Below, piece by piece: positions 42,139 to 50,404 of a stretch of 64,000 nucleotides of DNA. Numbering within the stretch: the stretch's first letter is position 1; every line of letters starts with the position of its first letter. The notes beneath the pieces were generated by a model, which did no database searches, had not been told where the DNA came from, and saw nothing but the letters and a program-made list of their open reading frames with translations. A program made the position numbers and the translations under genes. This stretch comes from Cryptosporangium phraense (GTDB lineage Bacteria; Actinomycetota; Actinomycetes; Mycobacteriales; Cryptosporangiaceae), in assembly GCF_006912135.1 (NCBI RefSeq), contig NZ_VIRS01000001.1, positions 124,001 through 188,000 of the forward strand, in the 5' to 3' direction.

Positions 42139-45100
42139 CAGCTCACCTTCGGGGTGGCCCGCACGCCGAAGTGCAGGTACGGCTCGCCGGTGGGCAGCGT
42201 GTAGAACGTGACCGGCATCCAGTTCTCGGCCTCCGGCGGCCTGACCGCGAACACTCCCGGCCCGGCCGGCACCAGCGGGTACTCGGTGACCGGGTCCGGT
42301 TCGAGCTCGGCCAGCGGCCCGGTGATCGTCGTCCGCAGGAGGGTCGGCTCCACCTCCATCCGGACGCCGGCCCGCTCGTAGGTCCCGACGTACGCGGACG
42401 CGTCGCCCTCGGCCGACGTCCCGGGGGCGAACGGCGCCGGCATCGACACCCCGTCCTCGGCGAAGATCTCCCGGAACAGGTCCTGGTACAGATCCCGGGC
42501 CGACCCGCCGTTGGTCAGCAGCACGACGGCCAGTCCGGCCGACGGCAGCACGCGCAGGAACGCCGCCTGCCCCAGCGTCGTCCCGTCGTGGCCGATCAGC
42601 CGGTGCCCGTCCCACCCGAACCGGATCCAGCCCAGCCCCCACGAGTCCCCGAGCACCTGCTTGTCGGGCAGGTCGGCCTGGTGGTCGGCCATCGCGGCCG
42701 CGCTCCCTGCGCTCAGCAGACCACCGTCGAGGTGGGCCCGGACGAACGTCAGCACGTCGGCGACCGTCGAGTTGATCAGGCCGGCCGGCCCGATCGCCCG
42801 GGGCAGCATCCAGGTCGTGACCGGCTCGCCGTCCTGGTGGCCGACCGCGGTGGAGTACAGCAGCGCCTCCTCGGGCAGCGTGTTCGTGGACCGCAGCCCG
42901 AGCGGCTCGAACAGCCGCGACCGCAGCGCCTGGTCCCAGGTCTGACCGGTGATCTTCTCGATCACCCGGCCCAGCAGCGAGTAGCCGGAGTTGCAGTACG
43001 AGAACGTGACGCCGAGCGGATGGTTCTGCCCGACCCCCTCGAGCTGCTCGACGTACTTCTCGACGCAGTCGTCGCCCCGGCCCGTGTCGGTGAACACGTC
43101 GCCGTCGATGCCGCTGGTGTGGGTCAGCAGGTGCCGGACGGTCACCGCCTTGGTGACGTCGGGGTCGGACAGCCGCAGCTCCGGCAGCACCTCGGCCACC
43201 GGGGTGTCCAGCCTGAGCAGGCCCTCGTCGACCAGGAGCATCGCCACGGTGGCGGTCCAGACCTTGGTGATCGAGCCGATCTGGAACAGCGAGTCGGTGC
43301 GCACCGGTGCACCGGTGCCGCTGTGCAGCACGCCGTGGGCGAGCTCGATCACCTCGCCGCCCCGGAGGATGCCCAGTTGCGCGCCCGGCACGCGGTGCCG
43401 TGCGGCCAGGACGGCCAGCCGCCGCTGCCAATGCGCCGCGGTCGTGTGTTTGGTGAGCCAGTCCACCACCCGGCGGTGGTAGTCCAGACGCTGCGAGGGA
43501 GCCCCGACCAGCAGGAACGCGTGTGACGCGCCCGGATACACGACCAGCCGGGCCGGCACGCCCTGCTGGCGCAGCGCGGTGTGCCACTGCTGGGCCTGTC
43601 CGACCGGGCAGGTCCGGTCCTCGGCCCCGTGCAGCAGCAGCGTCGGCGTGCGGACGTCGGCCACGCGGGTCAGCGGCGACATCGCGGCATAACTGTCCGG
43701 CTCCGCCCACGGCAGGCCGCCGAGCTCGAACGCGCTGAGGAAGTGCGCGTCGTCGCTGGAGCCGCTGATGCTGACCAGGTCACTCACCGTGCCCCCGGCC
43801 ACCGCGACCGCGAACCGGTCGTCGTGGCCGGTCAGCCAGCAGGTCGTGAACCCGCCGTAGCTGTAGCCGGCGATCGCCAGCCGATCGGGGTCGGCCAGCC
43901 CCTCGGCCACCAGCTCGTCGAGCGGCTCGAGGAAGTCGTCGGCGTCGGCCACGCCCCAGGCGCCGTGCACGCCGTCGTAGAACTCCTCGCCGTAGCCGTC
44001 GCTGCCCCGGGGGTTGACCACGAGCACGACCCAGCCGTGCTCGACCAGCTCCTGGTGGTACAGGTGGACGTCGTCCGCGGCCGCGTTCCAGGCGTTGTGC
44101 GGCCCGCCGTGCACGTCGAGCAGGAGCGGCCGCGGCCCGCGGCGGGCCCGGTCCCGCATGATCCAGCCCTGCACCCGGGTCCCGTCGGAGATCTCGAACC
44201 AGCGCTCCTCCCGCGGGTGCAGCTCCACCGTCCGGTCGGTGACCGCGGAAGAGACCCCGGTCGCCAGGTCCACGACCACGATCTCGCCGAACGACTCCGG
44301 CGTCGCCAGCGCCACCGCGGCCCGCCCGCCCGCGACCGACAGCCCCGACACGACCCGCCCGGCCCCGTCGACCACCGGCCGGGCGTCCCCGCCGTCGATC
44401 GCGACCGACCACAGGTGGGTGCACCCGTGCTCGCGCAGGCAGAAGTACACGCGGCCGTCGGCCGCGACCGGCCGTCCGCCGGGATACCCGATCCCGCCGG
44501 GCAGCACGTTGCGGTCCAGCTCCCCGGAGAGGTCGGTGACCGCCTTCGAGGCCAGGTCGACGTGGTGGAGGTGGGCGTGTCCGCGCGGGTCACCGGCCCA
44601 GCCGACGACCAGCAGCCCGTCGTCCCCGGCCCAGTCCACGGTGGACGCCACCCCGTCGGCGAAAGCGACCACCCGTGCTTCGGACGAGTCGACGTCCAGC
44701 AGGAACACCGGCGTGCGGTAGGTCAGGTCGGCGTCGGGACCGGAGCGGCGGGTGAGCGCGAGCGTCGTGGAGTCCGGCGACCAGGCCAGCGACCCGACGC
44801 CGTCCGGGCCGTCGGTGAGCCGGCGCACGGTCCGGCCGTCCAGATCGACGACGTGGACGTGCGGCCGGACCGCGCCGTGCAGCCCCGAGCCGTCGGTCTG
44901 GTAGTCGAGGCCGTCGGACACGAGCGGGCCGCCGGCGTCACCGGCCGGGGCGAGGAACGCCAGCCGGTTCCCGTCCGGGCTCCAGACCGGCGCCCCGGCC
45001 GGCCCGTCGGTCACCGGCTCGGGCTCGCCCCCGTCGACGTCCAGCACCGCGATCTGCCCGTCGCTCAGGAACGCGAGCCGACGGCCGTCGGGAGACCAGG

Positions 45101-45278
45101 ACGGCGCGGAGCCCTCGGCGAGGCGACGCGGAGCGCCGCCGACGACGGGGGCCAGCCACAGCTCGTCGACGTTCCGGTCGCCGTCGACGTCGAACGTGCG
45201 CAGCACGTAGACGACCTGGGTGCCGTCCGGGGACAGCGCGGGCGCGGACGGGATCGCCAGATCGGCGAGGTGGATCAT
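42138..45278 (-). CDS. S9 prolyl-oligopeptidase fused to a beta-lactamase-fold serine hydrolase
   Basis: A 1046-residue two-enzyme fusion. Residues 1-350 are WD40/TolB-like propeller blades (repeated WSPDGxRLAFL). Residues 370-620 are an S9 acylaminoacyl-peptidase domain with nucleophile S473 in AGYSYGGF, and aspartate and histidine in LLLHGAEDRTCP and YPGASHAF. Residues 635-1046 are a class C beta-lactamase/D-aminopeptidase fold with S669 and K672 (SITK), YCNSGYS and IGHDGTTLG. The second half is a clear paralogue of the gene at 50401-51798. Together they could open peptides from inside and remove D-residues. No signal peptide is seen, so it acts in the cytoplasm after import. Confidence 0.88.
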   Translation of the reverse strand: MIHLADLAIPSAPALSPDGTQVVYVLRTFDVDGDRNVDELWLAPVVGGAPRRLAEGSAPSWSPDGRRLAFLSDGQIAVLDVDGGEPEPVTDGPAGAPVWSPDGNRLAFLAPAGDAGGPLVSDGLDYQTDGSGLHGAVRPHVHVVDLDGRTVRRLTDGPDGVGSLAWSPDSTTLALTRRSGPDADLTYRTPVFLLDVDSSEARVVAFADGVASTVDWAGDDGLLVVGWAGDPRGHAHLHHVDLASKAVTDLSGELDRNVLPGGIGYPGGRPVAADGRVYFCLREHGCTHLWSVAIDGGDARPVVDGAGRVVSGLSVAGGRAAVALATPESFGEIVVVDLATGVSSAVTDRTVELHPREERWFEISDGTRVQGWIMRDRARRGPRPLLLDVHGGPHNAWNAAADDVHLYHQELVEHGWVVLVVNPRGSDGYGEEFYDGVHGAWGVADADDFLEPLDELVAEGLADPDRLAIAGYSYGGFTTCWLTGHDDRFAVAVAGGTVSDLVSISGSSDDAHFLSAFELGGLPWAEPDSYAAMSPLTRVADVRTPTLLLHGAEDRTCPVGQAQQWHTALRQQGVPARLVVYPGASHAFLLVGAPSQRLDYHRRVVDWLTKHTTAAHWQRRLAVLAARHRVPGAQLGILRGGEVIELAHGVLHSGTGAPVRTDSLFQIGSITKVWTATVAMLLVDEGLLRLDTPVAEVLPELRLSDPDVTKAVTVRHLLTHTSGIDGDVFTDTGRGDDCVEKYVEQLEGVGQNHPLGVTFSYCNSGYSLLGRVIEKITGQTWDQALRSRLFEPLGLRSTNTLPEEALLYSTAVGHQDGEPVTTWMLPRAIGPAGLINSTVADVLTFVRAHLDGGLLSAGSAAAMADHQADLPDKQVLGDSWGLGWIRFGWDGHRLIGHDGTTLGQAAFLRVLPSAGLAVVLLTNGGSARDLYQDLFREIFAEDGVSMPAPFAPGTSAEGDASAYVGTYERAGVRMEVEPTLLRTTITGPLAELEPDPVTEYPLVPAGPGVFAVRPPEAENWMPVTFYTLPTGEPYLHFGVRATPKVS

Positions 45279-46012
45279 CGAGTACTCCTTCGGGGCGCTC
45301 GGCCGGGTACGGCGGCCAGCAACTCGCGGGTGTAGTCGTGTTCGGGCTCGGCGAGGACCTGTGCGGTGGGTCCGTGTTCGACGAGCCGGCCGGAGCGCAT
45401 CACCGCGACGTGCGAGGCGACGTAGCGGACGACGGCCAGGTTGTGGGAGATGAACAGCATCGAGAGTCCCAGCTCGCGCTGGAGCTCGCGGACGAGGTTG
45501 AGCACCGCGCCCTGCACCGAGACGTCGAGGGCGGACGTGATCTCGTCGGCGATGATCACGCGGGGCTTGGCGGCCAGCGCCCGGGCCAGCGCGACCCGCT
45601 GGCGCTGACCGCCGGACAGCCGGGACGGGACGGTCGTGACCGTGCCCGGGTCGAGGTGGACGAGCTCGAGCAGGCGCCGGGCCTCGGCGCGCCGGTCGAC
45701 GCCGCTGGGCATCGCCTCGGCCAGCGTCGCACCGATGCTCATCCGCGGGTCGAGCGAGGAGTACGGGTCCTGGAACACCATCTGGAGTGGACGCGGCCGG
45801 CCGCGGGTCGGCACCGGGGCGCCGCCCAGCGTGATCCGGCCCGCGGTCAGCGGGGCCAGGCCGACGGCCGCCCTGGCCAGCGTGGACTTCCCCGAGCCGG
45901 ACTCCCCGACCAGGCCGATCACCGCGCCCTCGGGCACGGTCAGGCTGACGTCGTCGACCGCGGTCGTGCGCCCGTACCGGACCGTGACGTGCGAGAACTC
46001 GAGCTCGCTCAC
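45275..46012 (-). CDS. Peptide ABC transporter ATPase (DppF/OppF-like)
   Basis: A 245-residue ATP-binding subunit. Walker A is GLVGESGSGKSTLARA, the signature is SRLSGGQRQRVALARALAAKP, Walker B is VIIADEITSALDVSVQ and the switch histidine is ISHNLAVV. The Oligo_HPY tail found in DppF is short. It powers peptide uptake with the permease-ATPase fusion encoded just upstream. GTG 46012 and both ends overlap neighbours by 4 nt. Confidence 0.92.
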   Translation of the reverse strand: MSELEFSHVTVRYGRTTAVDDVSLTVPEGAVIGLVGESGSGKSTLARAAVGLAPLTAGRITLGGAPVPTRGRPRPLQMVFQDPYSSLDPRMSIGATLAEAMPSGVDRRAEARRLLELVHLDPGTVTTVPSRLSGGQRQRVALARALAAKPRVIIADEITSALDVSVQGAVLNLVRELQRELGLSMLFISHNLAVVRYVASHVAVMRSGRLVEHGPTAQVLAEPEHDYTRELLAAVPGRAPRRSTR

Positions 46013-47835
46013 GGCGCCTCCTCCCCCGCGTGCCAGCAGGCCACCAGGTGCTGCGGCGAGTCGGCGAGCAGCGGTGGGTCCTCGGTCCGGCAGTGGTCGT
46101 CGGCCAACGGGCAGCGCGGCGCGTAGGCGCACCCCGGCGGCACGTCGGCCGGGTCGACCGGACGCCCGGGGATCGTCGCCAGCGGACGGTCCAGGTCGGT
46201 GGCCATGTCGGGCACCGCGTCCATCAGGGCCCGGGTGTACGGGTGCAGTCCCTTGGCGCCGGCCGGGAGCTCCTCGACGATCCGGCCCGCGTACATCACC
46301 AGCACCCGGTCGCACACGTCGCCGATCACCGCCACGTCGTGGCTGATCAGCACCAGCGCGGCCCCGTCCCCGGCCCGGATCGAGGCGAGCAGGTCCAGCA
46401 CCTGCTGCTGCACGGTGACGTCGAGCGCGGTGGTCGGCTCGTCGGCCACGATCAGCGCCGGGGCGGCCATCAGCCCCATGCCGATCATCGCCCGCTGGCG
46501 CATGCCGCCGGAGAACTCGTGCGGGTACTGGCGGGCGCGGGCGTCCGGATCCGGGATCTGGACGGCGGCCAGCCGGTCGACCGCGCGGCCGCGCGCCTCG
46601 CGCCGGCTCAGGTTCTGGTGGTGGGTGGCCACCTCGGCGAGCTGGGCCCCGATCCGGCGGGTGGGGTTGAACGCGGTCATCGGGTCCTGGAACACCATGG
46701 CCAGCCGGGTGCCGAGCGTCCGCCGCCGGGCCGCGGTGTCCGGCGCCAGCAGGTCGTGGCCGAGCAACGCGAGCCGGGTGGCGTCGGCCCGGCCGTAGTC
46801 ACCGATCAGCCGGGTGACGGCGAGCGCCGTCATCGACTTGCCCGACCCCGACTCCCCGACGATGCCGACCGCCTCGCCCCGGCGGACCTGGAACGTGACA
46901 CCACGGACCGGCCGGATCTCCCCGTCCGGCCCGGCCAGCGTCACCTCGAGGTCCTGAACGTCCAGAACGACATCGGGGTCCGGCTCGACCGGCGCGGCCT
47001 TCCGGGCGACGCGGGCCCGCAGGCCGACGACGGCGGGCACGCCCAGCGTCTTGGCCAGGGACTCGCCGAAGAAGTTGAACGCCAGCCCGGTCAGGACGAC
47101 GGCCGCGCCGGGGGCCAGCGCACCGGCCGCGTTGACGTAGAGCGTGCTCAGCCCGTCGTAGAGCAGCCGGCCCCAGTCGTAGGAGGGTGGCTGGACGCCG
47201 AGCCCGAGGAACGACAGCCCGGCGAACGAGAGAAGCGCGGAACCGGCCCCGATCGCCGCGTTGACGATCAGCGGCTCACCGATGTTCGGCAGCACGTGCC
47301 GGACCAGGATCCGGCCCCGGCCGACGCCCACCGTCCGCGCGGCCGCGACGTAGTCCCGGTTCGACACCTCGGCCACCAGCGTGTGGGTGAGGCGCGCGAA
47401 CGCCGGGGCGCCGGCCAGCCCGATCGCCAGCACCGCGCCGGTGGCCCCGACGCCGAACACGACCGCGAAGAACAGCGCGAGCAGGATGCCGGGGAACGCG
47501 ACCGCGATGTTGACCGCGGCCACCACCAGCCGCCCGGATCGGCGGCCGAGCAGGAACGGCGCCGCCCCCAACACCAGCCCGGTCACGACCGTGATCACGA
47601 CCGCGGCCAGCGCGAGCACGATCGACAGCCGGGTCGCGACCAGCACCCGCAGCAGGATGTCCCGGCCCAGGTTGTCGGTCCCGGCCCAGTGGGCGCCGGA
47701 CGGCGGCGCGAGGATCTGATCGGTGTCGACCGCGTCCGCGCCGTGCCCCCACACGACCGGCCCGATCGCGGCCACGACGAGCACCACGGCCATGAGCACG
47801 ACGCTCACGACGGCCGTCGGGGTGAGCCGGCGCAT
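46009..47835 (-). CDS. DppC-DppD fusion: peptide ABC transporter permease plus ATPase
   Basis: A 608-residue fusion. Residues 1-285 are a DppC-type permease with GTDNLGRDILLRVLVATRLSI at the start and the EAA loop YVAAARTVGVGRGRILVRHVLPN. After a short linker, residues 300-608 are a DppD-type ATPase with GIVGESGSGKSMTALAV, EFSGGMRQRAMIGMGL, LIVADEPTTALDV and the Oligo_HPY cysteines CAYAPRCPLADDHC near the end. Such fusions are known in actinobacteria. It probably pairs with the DppB gene (2-nt gap) and the separate DppF. Confidence 0.92.
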   Translation of the reverse strand: MRRLTPTAVVSVVLMAVVLVVAAIGPVVWGHGADAVDTDQILAPPSGAHWAGTDNLGRDILLRVLVATRLSIVLALAAVVITVVTGLVLGAAPFLLGRRSGRLVVAAVNIAVAFPGILLALFFAVVFGVGATGAVLAIGLAGAPAFARLTHTLVAEVSNRDYVAAARTVGVGRGRILVRHVLPNIGEPLIVNAAIGAGSALLSFAGLSFLGLGVQPPSYDWGRLLYDGLSTLYVNAAGALAPGAAVVLTGLAFNFFGESLAKTLGVPAVVGLRARVARKAAPVEPDPDVVLDVQDLEVTLAGPDGEIRPVRGVTFQVRRGEAVGIVGESGSGKSMTALAVTRLIGDYGRADATRLALLGHDLLAPDTAARRRTLGTRLAMVFQDPMTAFNPTRRIGAQLAEVATHHQNLSRREARGRAVDRLAAVQIPDPDARARQYPHEFSGGMRQRAMIGMGLMAAPALIVADEPTTALDVTVQQQVLDLLASIRAGDGAALVLISHDVAVIGDVCDRVLVMYAGRIVEELPAGAKGLHPYTRALMDAVPDMATDLDRPLATIPGRPVDPADVPPGCAYAPRCPLADDHCRTEDPPLLADSPQHLVACWHAGEEAP

Positions 47836-47837
47836 CC

Positions 47838-48818
47838 TCAGGCCTCCCGGATCGTCGAACGGGGGTCGAGCAGCGCCAGGACGACGTCGACCACGAGGTT
47901 GGTGAGCAGCACCCCGACGCCGTAGACGAGGACGATGGCCTGCACCACCGGATAGTCCTTGGTGAGGATCGACTGGACGATCGTGCTGCCGAGCCCGGGC
48001 CAGGCGAACACGTTCTCGACCAGCACGGTGCCGGCCACCATCGCGCTCAGCAGCAACCCGCCGATGGTCAGCGCGCCGGTGACCGCGTTGGGCAGGGCGT
48101 GGCGCAGGTAGACGGTCCGCGACGGCAGCCGCTTGGCCCGGGCGGTCCGGACGAAGTCGGCCTCGAGCACCGCCGACATCTCGACCCGGACGATCCGCGC
48201 CAGGATCGCCGCCGGTCCGATCGCCAGCGAGATCACCGGCAGCACGTAGGAGGCCGCGGTGTCGTTGCCGGCGATCGGCAGCCAGCCGAGCAGAATCCCG
48301 AACACGTACACCAGCGCGACGCCGATCAGGAAGTCCGGGATCGTCGCGACGACCGTGCTGGTGGACGTGAACGCGACCTCGGTGCGGTGCCCGCGGCCCC
48401 GCCGGGTCGCCACGCCCATCGCGACGCCCAGCGGGATCGCGATCACGACCGCGGTCAGGAACGCCAGCACGGCCAGCATGAGCGTGGCCGGCAACCGCTG
48501 GGCGACGACGTCGGCCACCGGCAGCCGGGACTGGAGCGAGGTGCCCAGGTCGCCGGTGAACAGCCCCTGGAGGTAGTGCAGGTACTGGACGGGCAGCGGG
48601 TCGTCGAGGCCCAGCGCGTGCCGCCGGGCCTCGACCAGGTCGGCCGGGGCGGTCGGGCCGAGCGCGCCCCGGACCGGATCGCCCGGGATCAGGTGGATCA
48701 TCGCGAACGACGCGGTCACCAGCACCCAGAGCGAGACCAGCAGCCGCCCCAGACGGCGCGCGCCGAACCCCACCCACGGGTTGGCCGGGGGTGCCAGTGC
48801 GACGGTGGCCGCGGTCAT
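47838..48818 (-). CDS. Peptide ABC transporter permease (DppB-like)
   Basis: A 326-residue membrane protein with about six helices. It opens ARRLGRLLVSLWVLVTASFAMIHLIPGDPVRGALGP, the usual DppB start with the conserved PGDP. The EAA loop is DFVRTARAKRLPSRTVYLRHALPNAV. It ends in a helix before LLDPRSTIREA. With the DppC-D fusion it forms the channel of a di/oligopeptide importer. ATG 48818 overlaps the binding-protein stop by 1 nt. Confidence 0.92.
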   Translation of the reverse strand: MTAATVALAPPANPWVGFGARRLGRLLVSLWVLVTASFAMIHLIPGDPVRGALGPTAPADLVEARRHALGLDDPLPVQYLHYLQGLFTGDLGTSLQSRLPVADVVAQRLPATLMLAVLAFLTAVVIAIPLGVAMGVATRRGRGHRTEVAFTSTSTVVATIPDFLIGVALVYVFGILLGWLPIAGNDTAASYVLPVISLAIGPAAILARIVRVEMSAVLEADFVRTARAKRLPSRTVYLRHALPNAVTGALTIGGLLLSAMVAGTVLVENVFAWPGLGSTIVQSILTKDYPVVQAIVLVYGVGVLLTNLVVDVVLALLDPRSTIREA

Positions 48819-50404
48819 TACTTGGCCAGCATCCGGATGCTGGTGGGGGCGAGCTGGCCGGGTATGTCGAAGCGGGCCGCCTTGCCGAACATGAGCACGT
48901 TCTTGCTGGCGAACGGCACGATCGAGGCCTTGGCGATCAGCCCGGACTCGGCGTCGAGCCAGGCCTTGCAGCCCTCGGTGCCGGGCAGCGCCTTGGCCGC
49001 GGTGACCGCCTTGTCGTAGTCGGCGTCCTGGATCGCGGCGAAGTTCGTGCCCTTGGGCGCGGCCGGTCCGGACAGGAACGGCACGAGCTGGTCGGGGCTG
49101 GAGACGTTGAGCGACACCCAGCTCACGTCCCAGTCGCCGGCCCCGAAGATCGTGCTGGTCAGCGTCGTCTCGCTCTGGGCGTGGGCCACGGCGTCGACGC
49201 CGATCGCCTTCCACTGCCTGACCGCGAGCTCGGCGCCCGCGTCGCCGCCGCTGCCGAGGTTGTTCTGGTATAGCAGCGTCACCTTGAGCGGCTTGCCGCC
49301 CTTGGCACGCACGCCACCGGCGCCCTTGACCCAGCCGGCCTCGTCCAGCAGCTTCGCGGCCGCGGCCGGATCGGTGGCCGGCAGCGCCGACTTCACCGAG
49401 TCGCCGGGGCAGGCGACCGGGGCGTTCGCCGCCAGCGTGGTCGCGGCCGTGCCCTGGCCCGACGTGACCACCTTCCGGAGCTGGGCCAGGTCGAGCGCCT
49501 GGGTCAGCGCCATCCGGACCTTCGGGTCGCTGGTCACGCGACCGGCCGCGTGGTTGTACCACTGCTCCCCCACCAGGGCCGGAATGCCGGCCGAGAACAG
49601 GCCGGCCTTCTTCAGCCGCTGCGCGTCCGGCCCGATGATCTCGGCCGCGCTCAGGCCTCCGGAGATCAGCAGGTTCGCCGCCGTCGTCTCGTTCTGGACG
49701 ACCTTCACGACGACGGTCTTGGGCGTGCCCTTGGTGGCGGTCGTCGCTCCGTTGGGTCCCCAGGTGTAGCCGTCCCGGACCTCGTACGTGTAGTGGTCAC
49801 CCGGGGCCGCCTCGACCAGCTTGTACGGGCCGGTGCCGGACGTCGCCTTCTGCAGGGTCTTCCGGTCGGCCAGGCCGCTCGGGCAGACGATCGGCAGGTT
49901 CCCCAGTCCGTTGAGGACGAACGGGGCCGGCTCGGCCAGCGTGATCGTGACCTTGCCGCTCGCGTCGTCGCCGGCCGCCTTCGCGCCGTTCGGGTAGAAG
50001 ACGCCGAGGAACGGGCTGGCGTTCTTCGGGTTCGCGACGAAGTTGAGGTTGTCGGCCACCGCCGACGCGGTGAGCTTGGCGCCGTCCGCGCAGGTGATGC
50101 CGTCGTTCAGCGTCAGCGTGACGGTCTTGTCCTGCACCTGCCAGGACTTGGCCAGCGCCGACTGGATCTCGCCGGACTTGCCGTCGACGCTGACCAGCGG
50201 GTCGTAGGCGAACTGGGTGACGGTGAACAGCGACGTACCGGCGCCCATCTGCGGGTCGAGGGCACCGGGGTCGGACGACAGGCCGAGCGTGAACGTGGCG
50301 CCGTCGACGACCGGGGCCGACCCGGCGCCGGTGTCGGCGGCGTTCCCGGAGCACCCGGCGAGGACGAGAACGAGGGCGCTGACGGCCGCGGTCGTGAGTT
50401 TCAT
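48818..50404 (-). CDS. Peptide-binding lipoprotein of the Dpp/Opp type
   Basis: A 528-residue solute-binding protein of family 5. The leader MKLTTAAVSALVLVLAGCSG ends in a lipobox cysteine at residue 18. The mature protein has GATFTLGLSSDPGALDPQMGAG, LAKSWQVQDKTVTLTLNDGITCADGAKLTASAV and TGPYKLVEAAPGDHYTYEVRDGY, typical of DppA/OppA. It captures peptides outside the membrane for the importer. ATG 50404 overlaps the upstream hydrolase stop by 4 nt. Confidence 0.92.
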   Translation of the reverse strand: MKLTTAAVSALVLVLAGCSGNAADTGAGSAPVVDGATFTLGLSSDPGALDPQMGAGTSLFTVTQFAYDPLVSVDGKSGEIQSALAKSWQVQDKTVTLTLNDGITCADGAKLTASAVADNLNFVANPKNASPFLGVFYPNGAKAAGDDASGKVTITLAEPAPFVLNGLGNLPIVCPSGLADRKTLQKATSGTGPYKLVEAAPGDHYTYEVRDGYTWGPNGATTATKGTPKTVVVKVVQNETTAANLLISGGLSAAEIIGPDAQRLKKAGLFSAGIPALVGEQWYNHAAGRVTSDPKVRMALTQALDLAQLRKVVTSGQGTAATTLAANAPVACPGDSVKSALPATDPAAAAKLLDEAGWVKGAGGVRAKGGKPLKVTLLYQNNLGSGGDAGAELAVRQWKAIGVDAVAHAQSETTLTSTIFGAGDWDVSWVSLNVSSPDQLVPFLSGPAAPKGTNFAAIQDADYDKAVTAAKALPGTEGCKAWLDAESGLIAKASIVPFASKNVLMFGKAARFDIPGQLAPTSIRMLAK

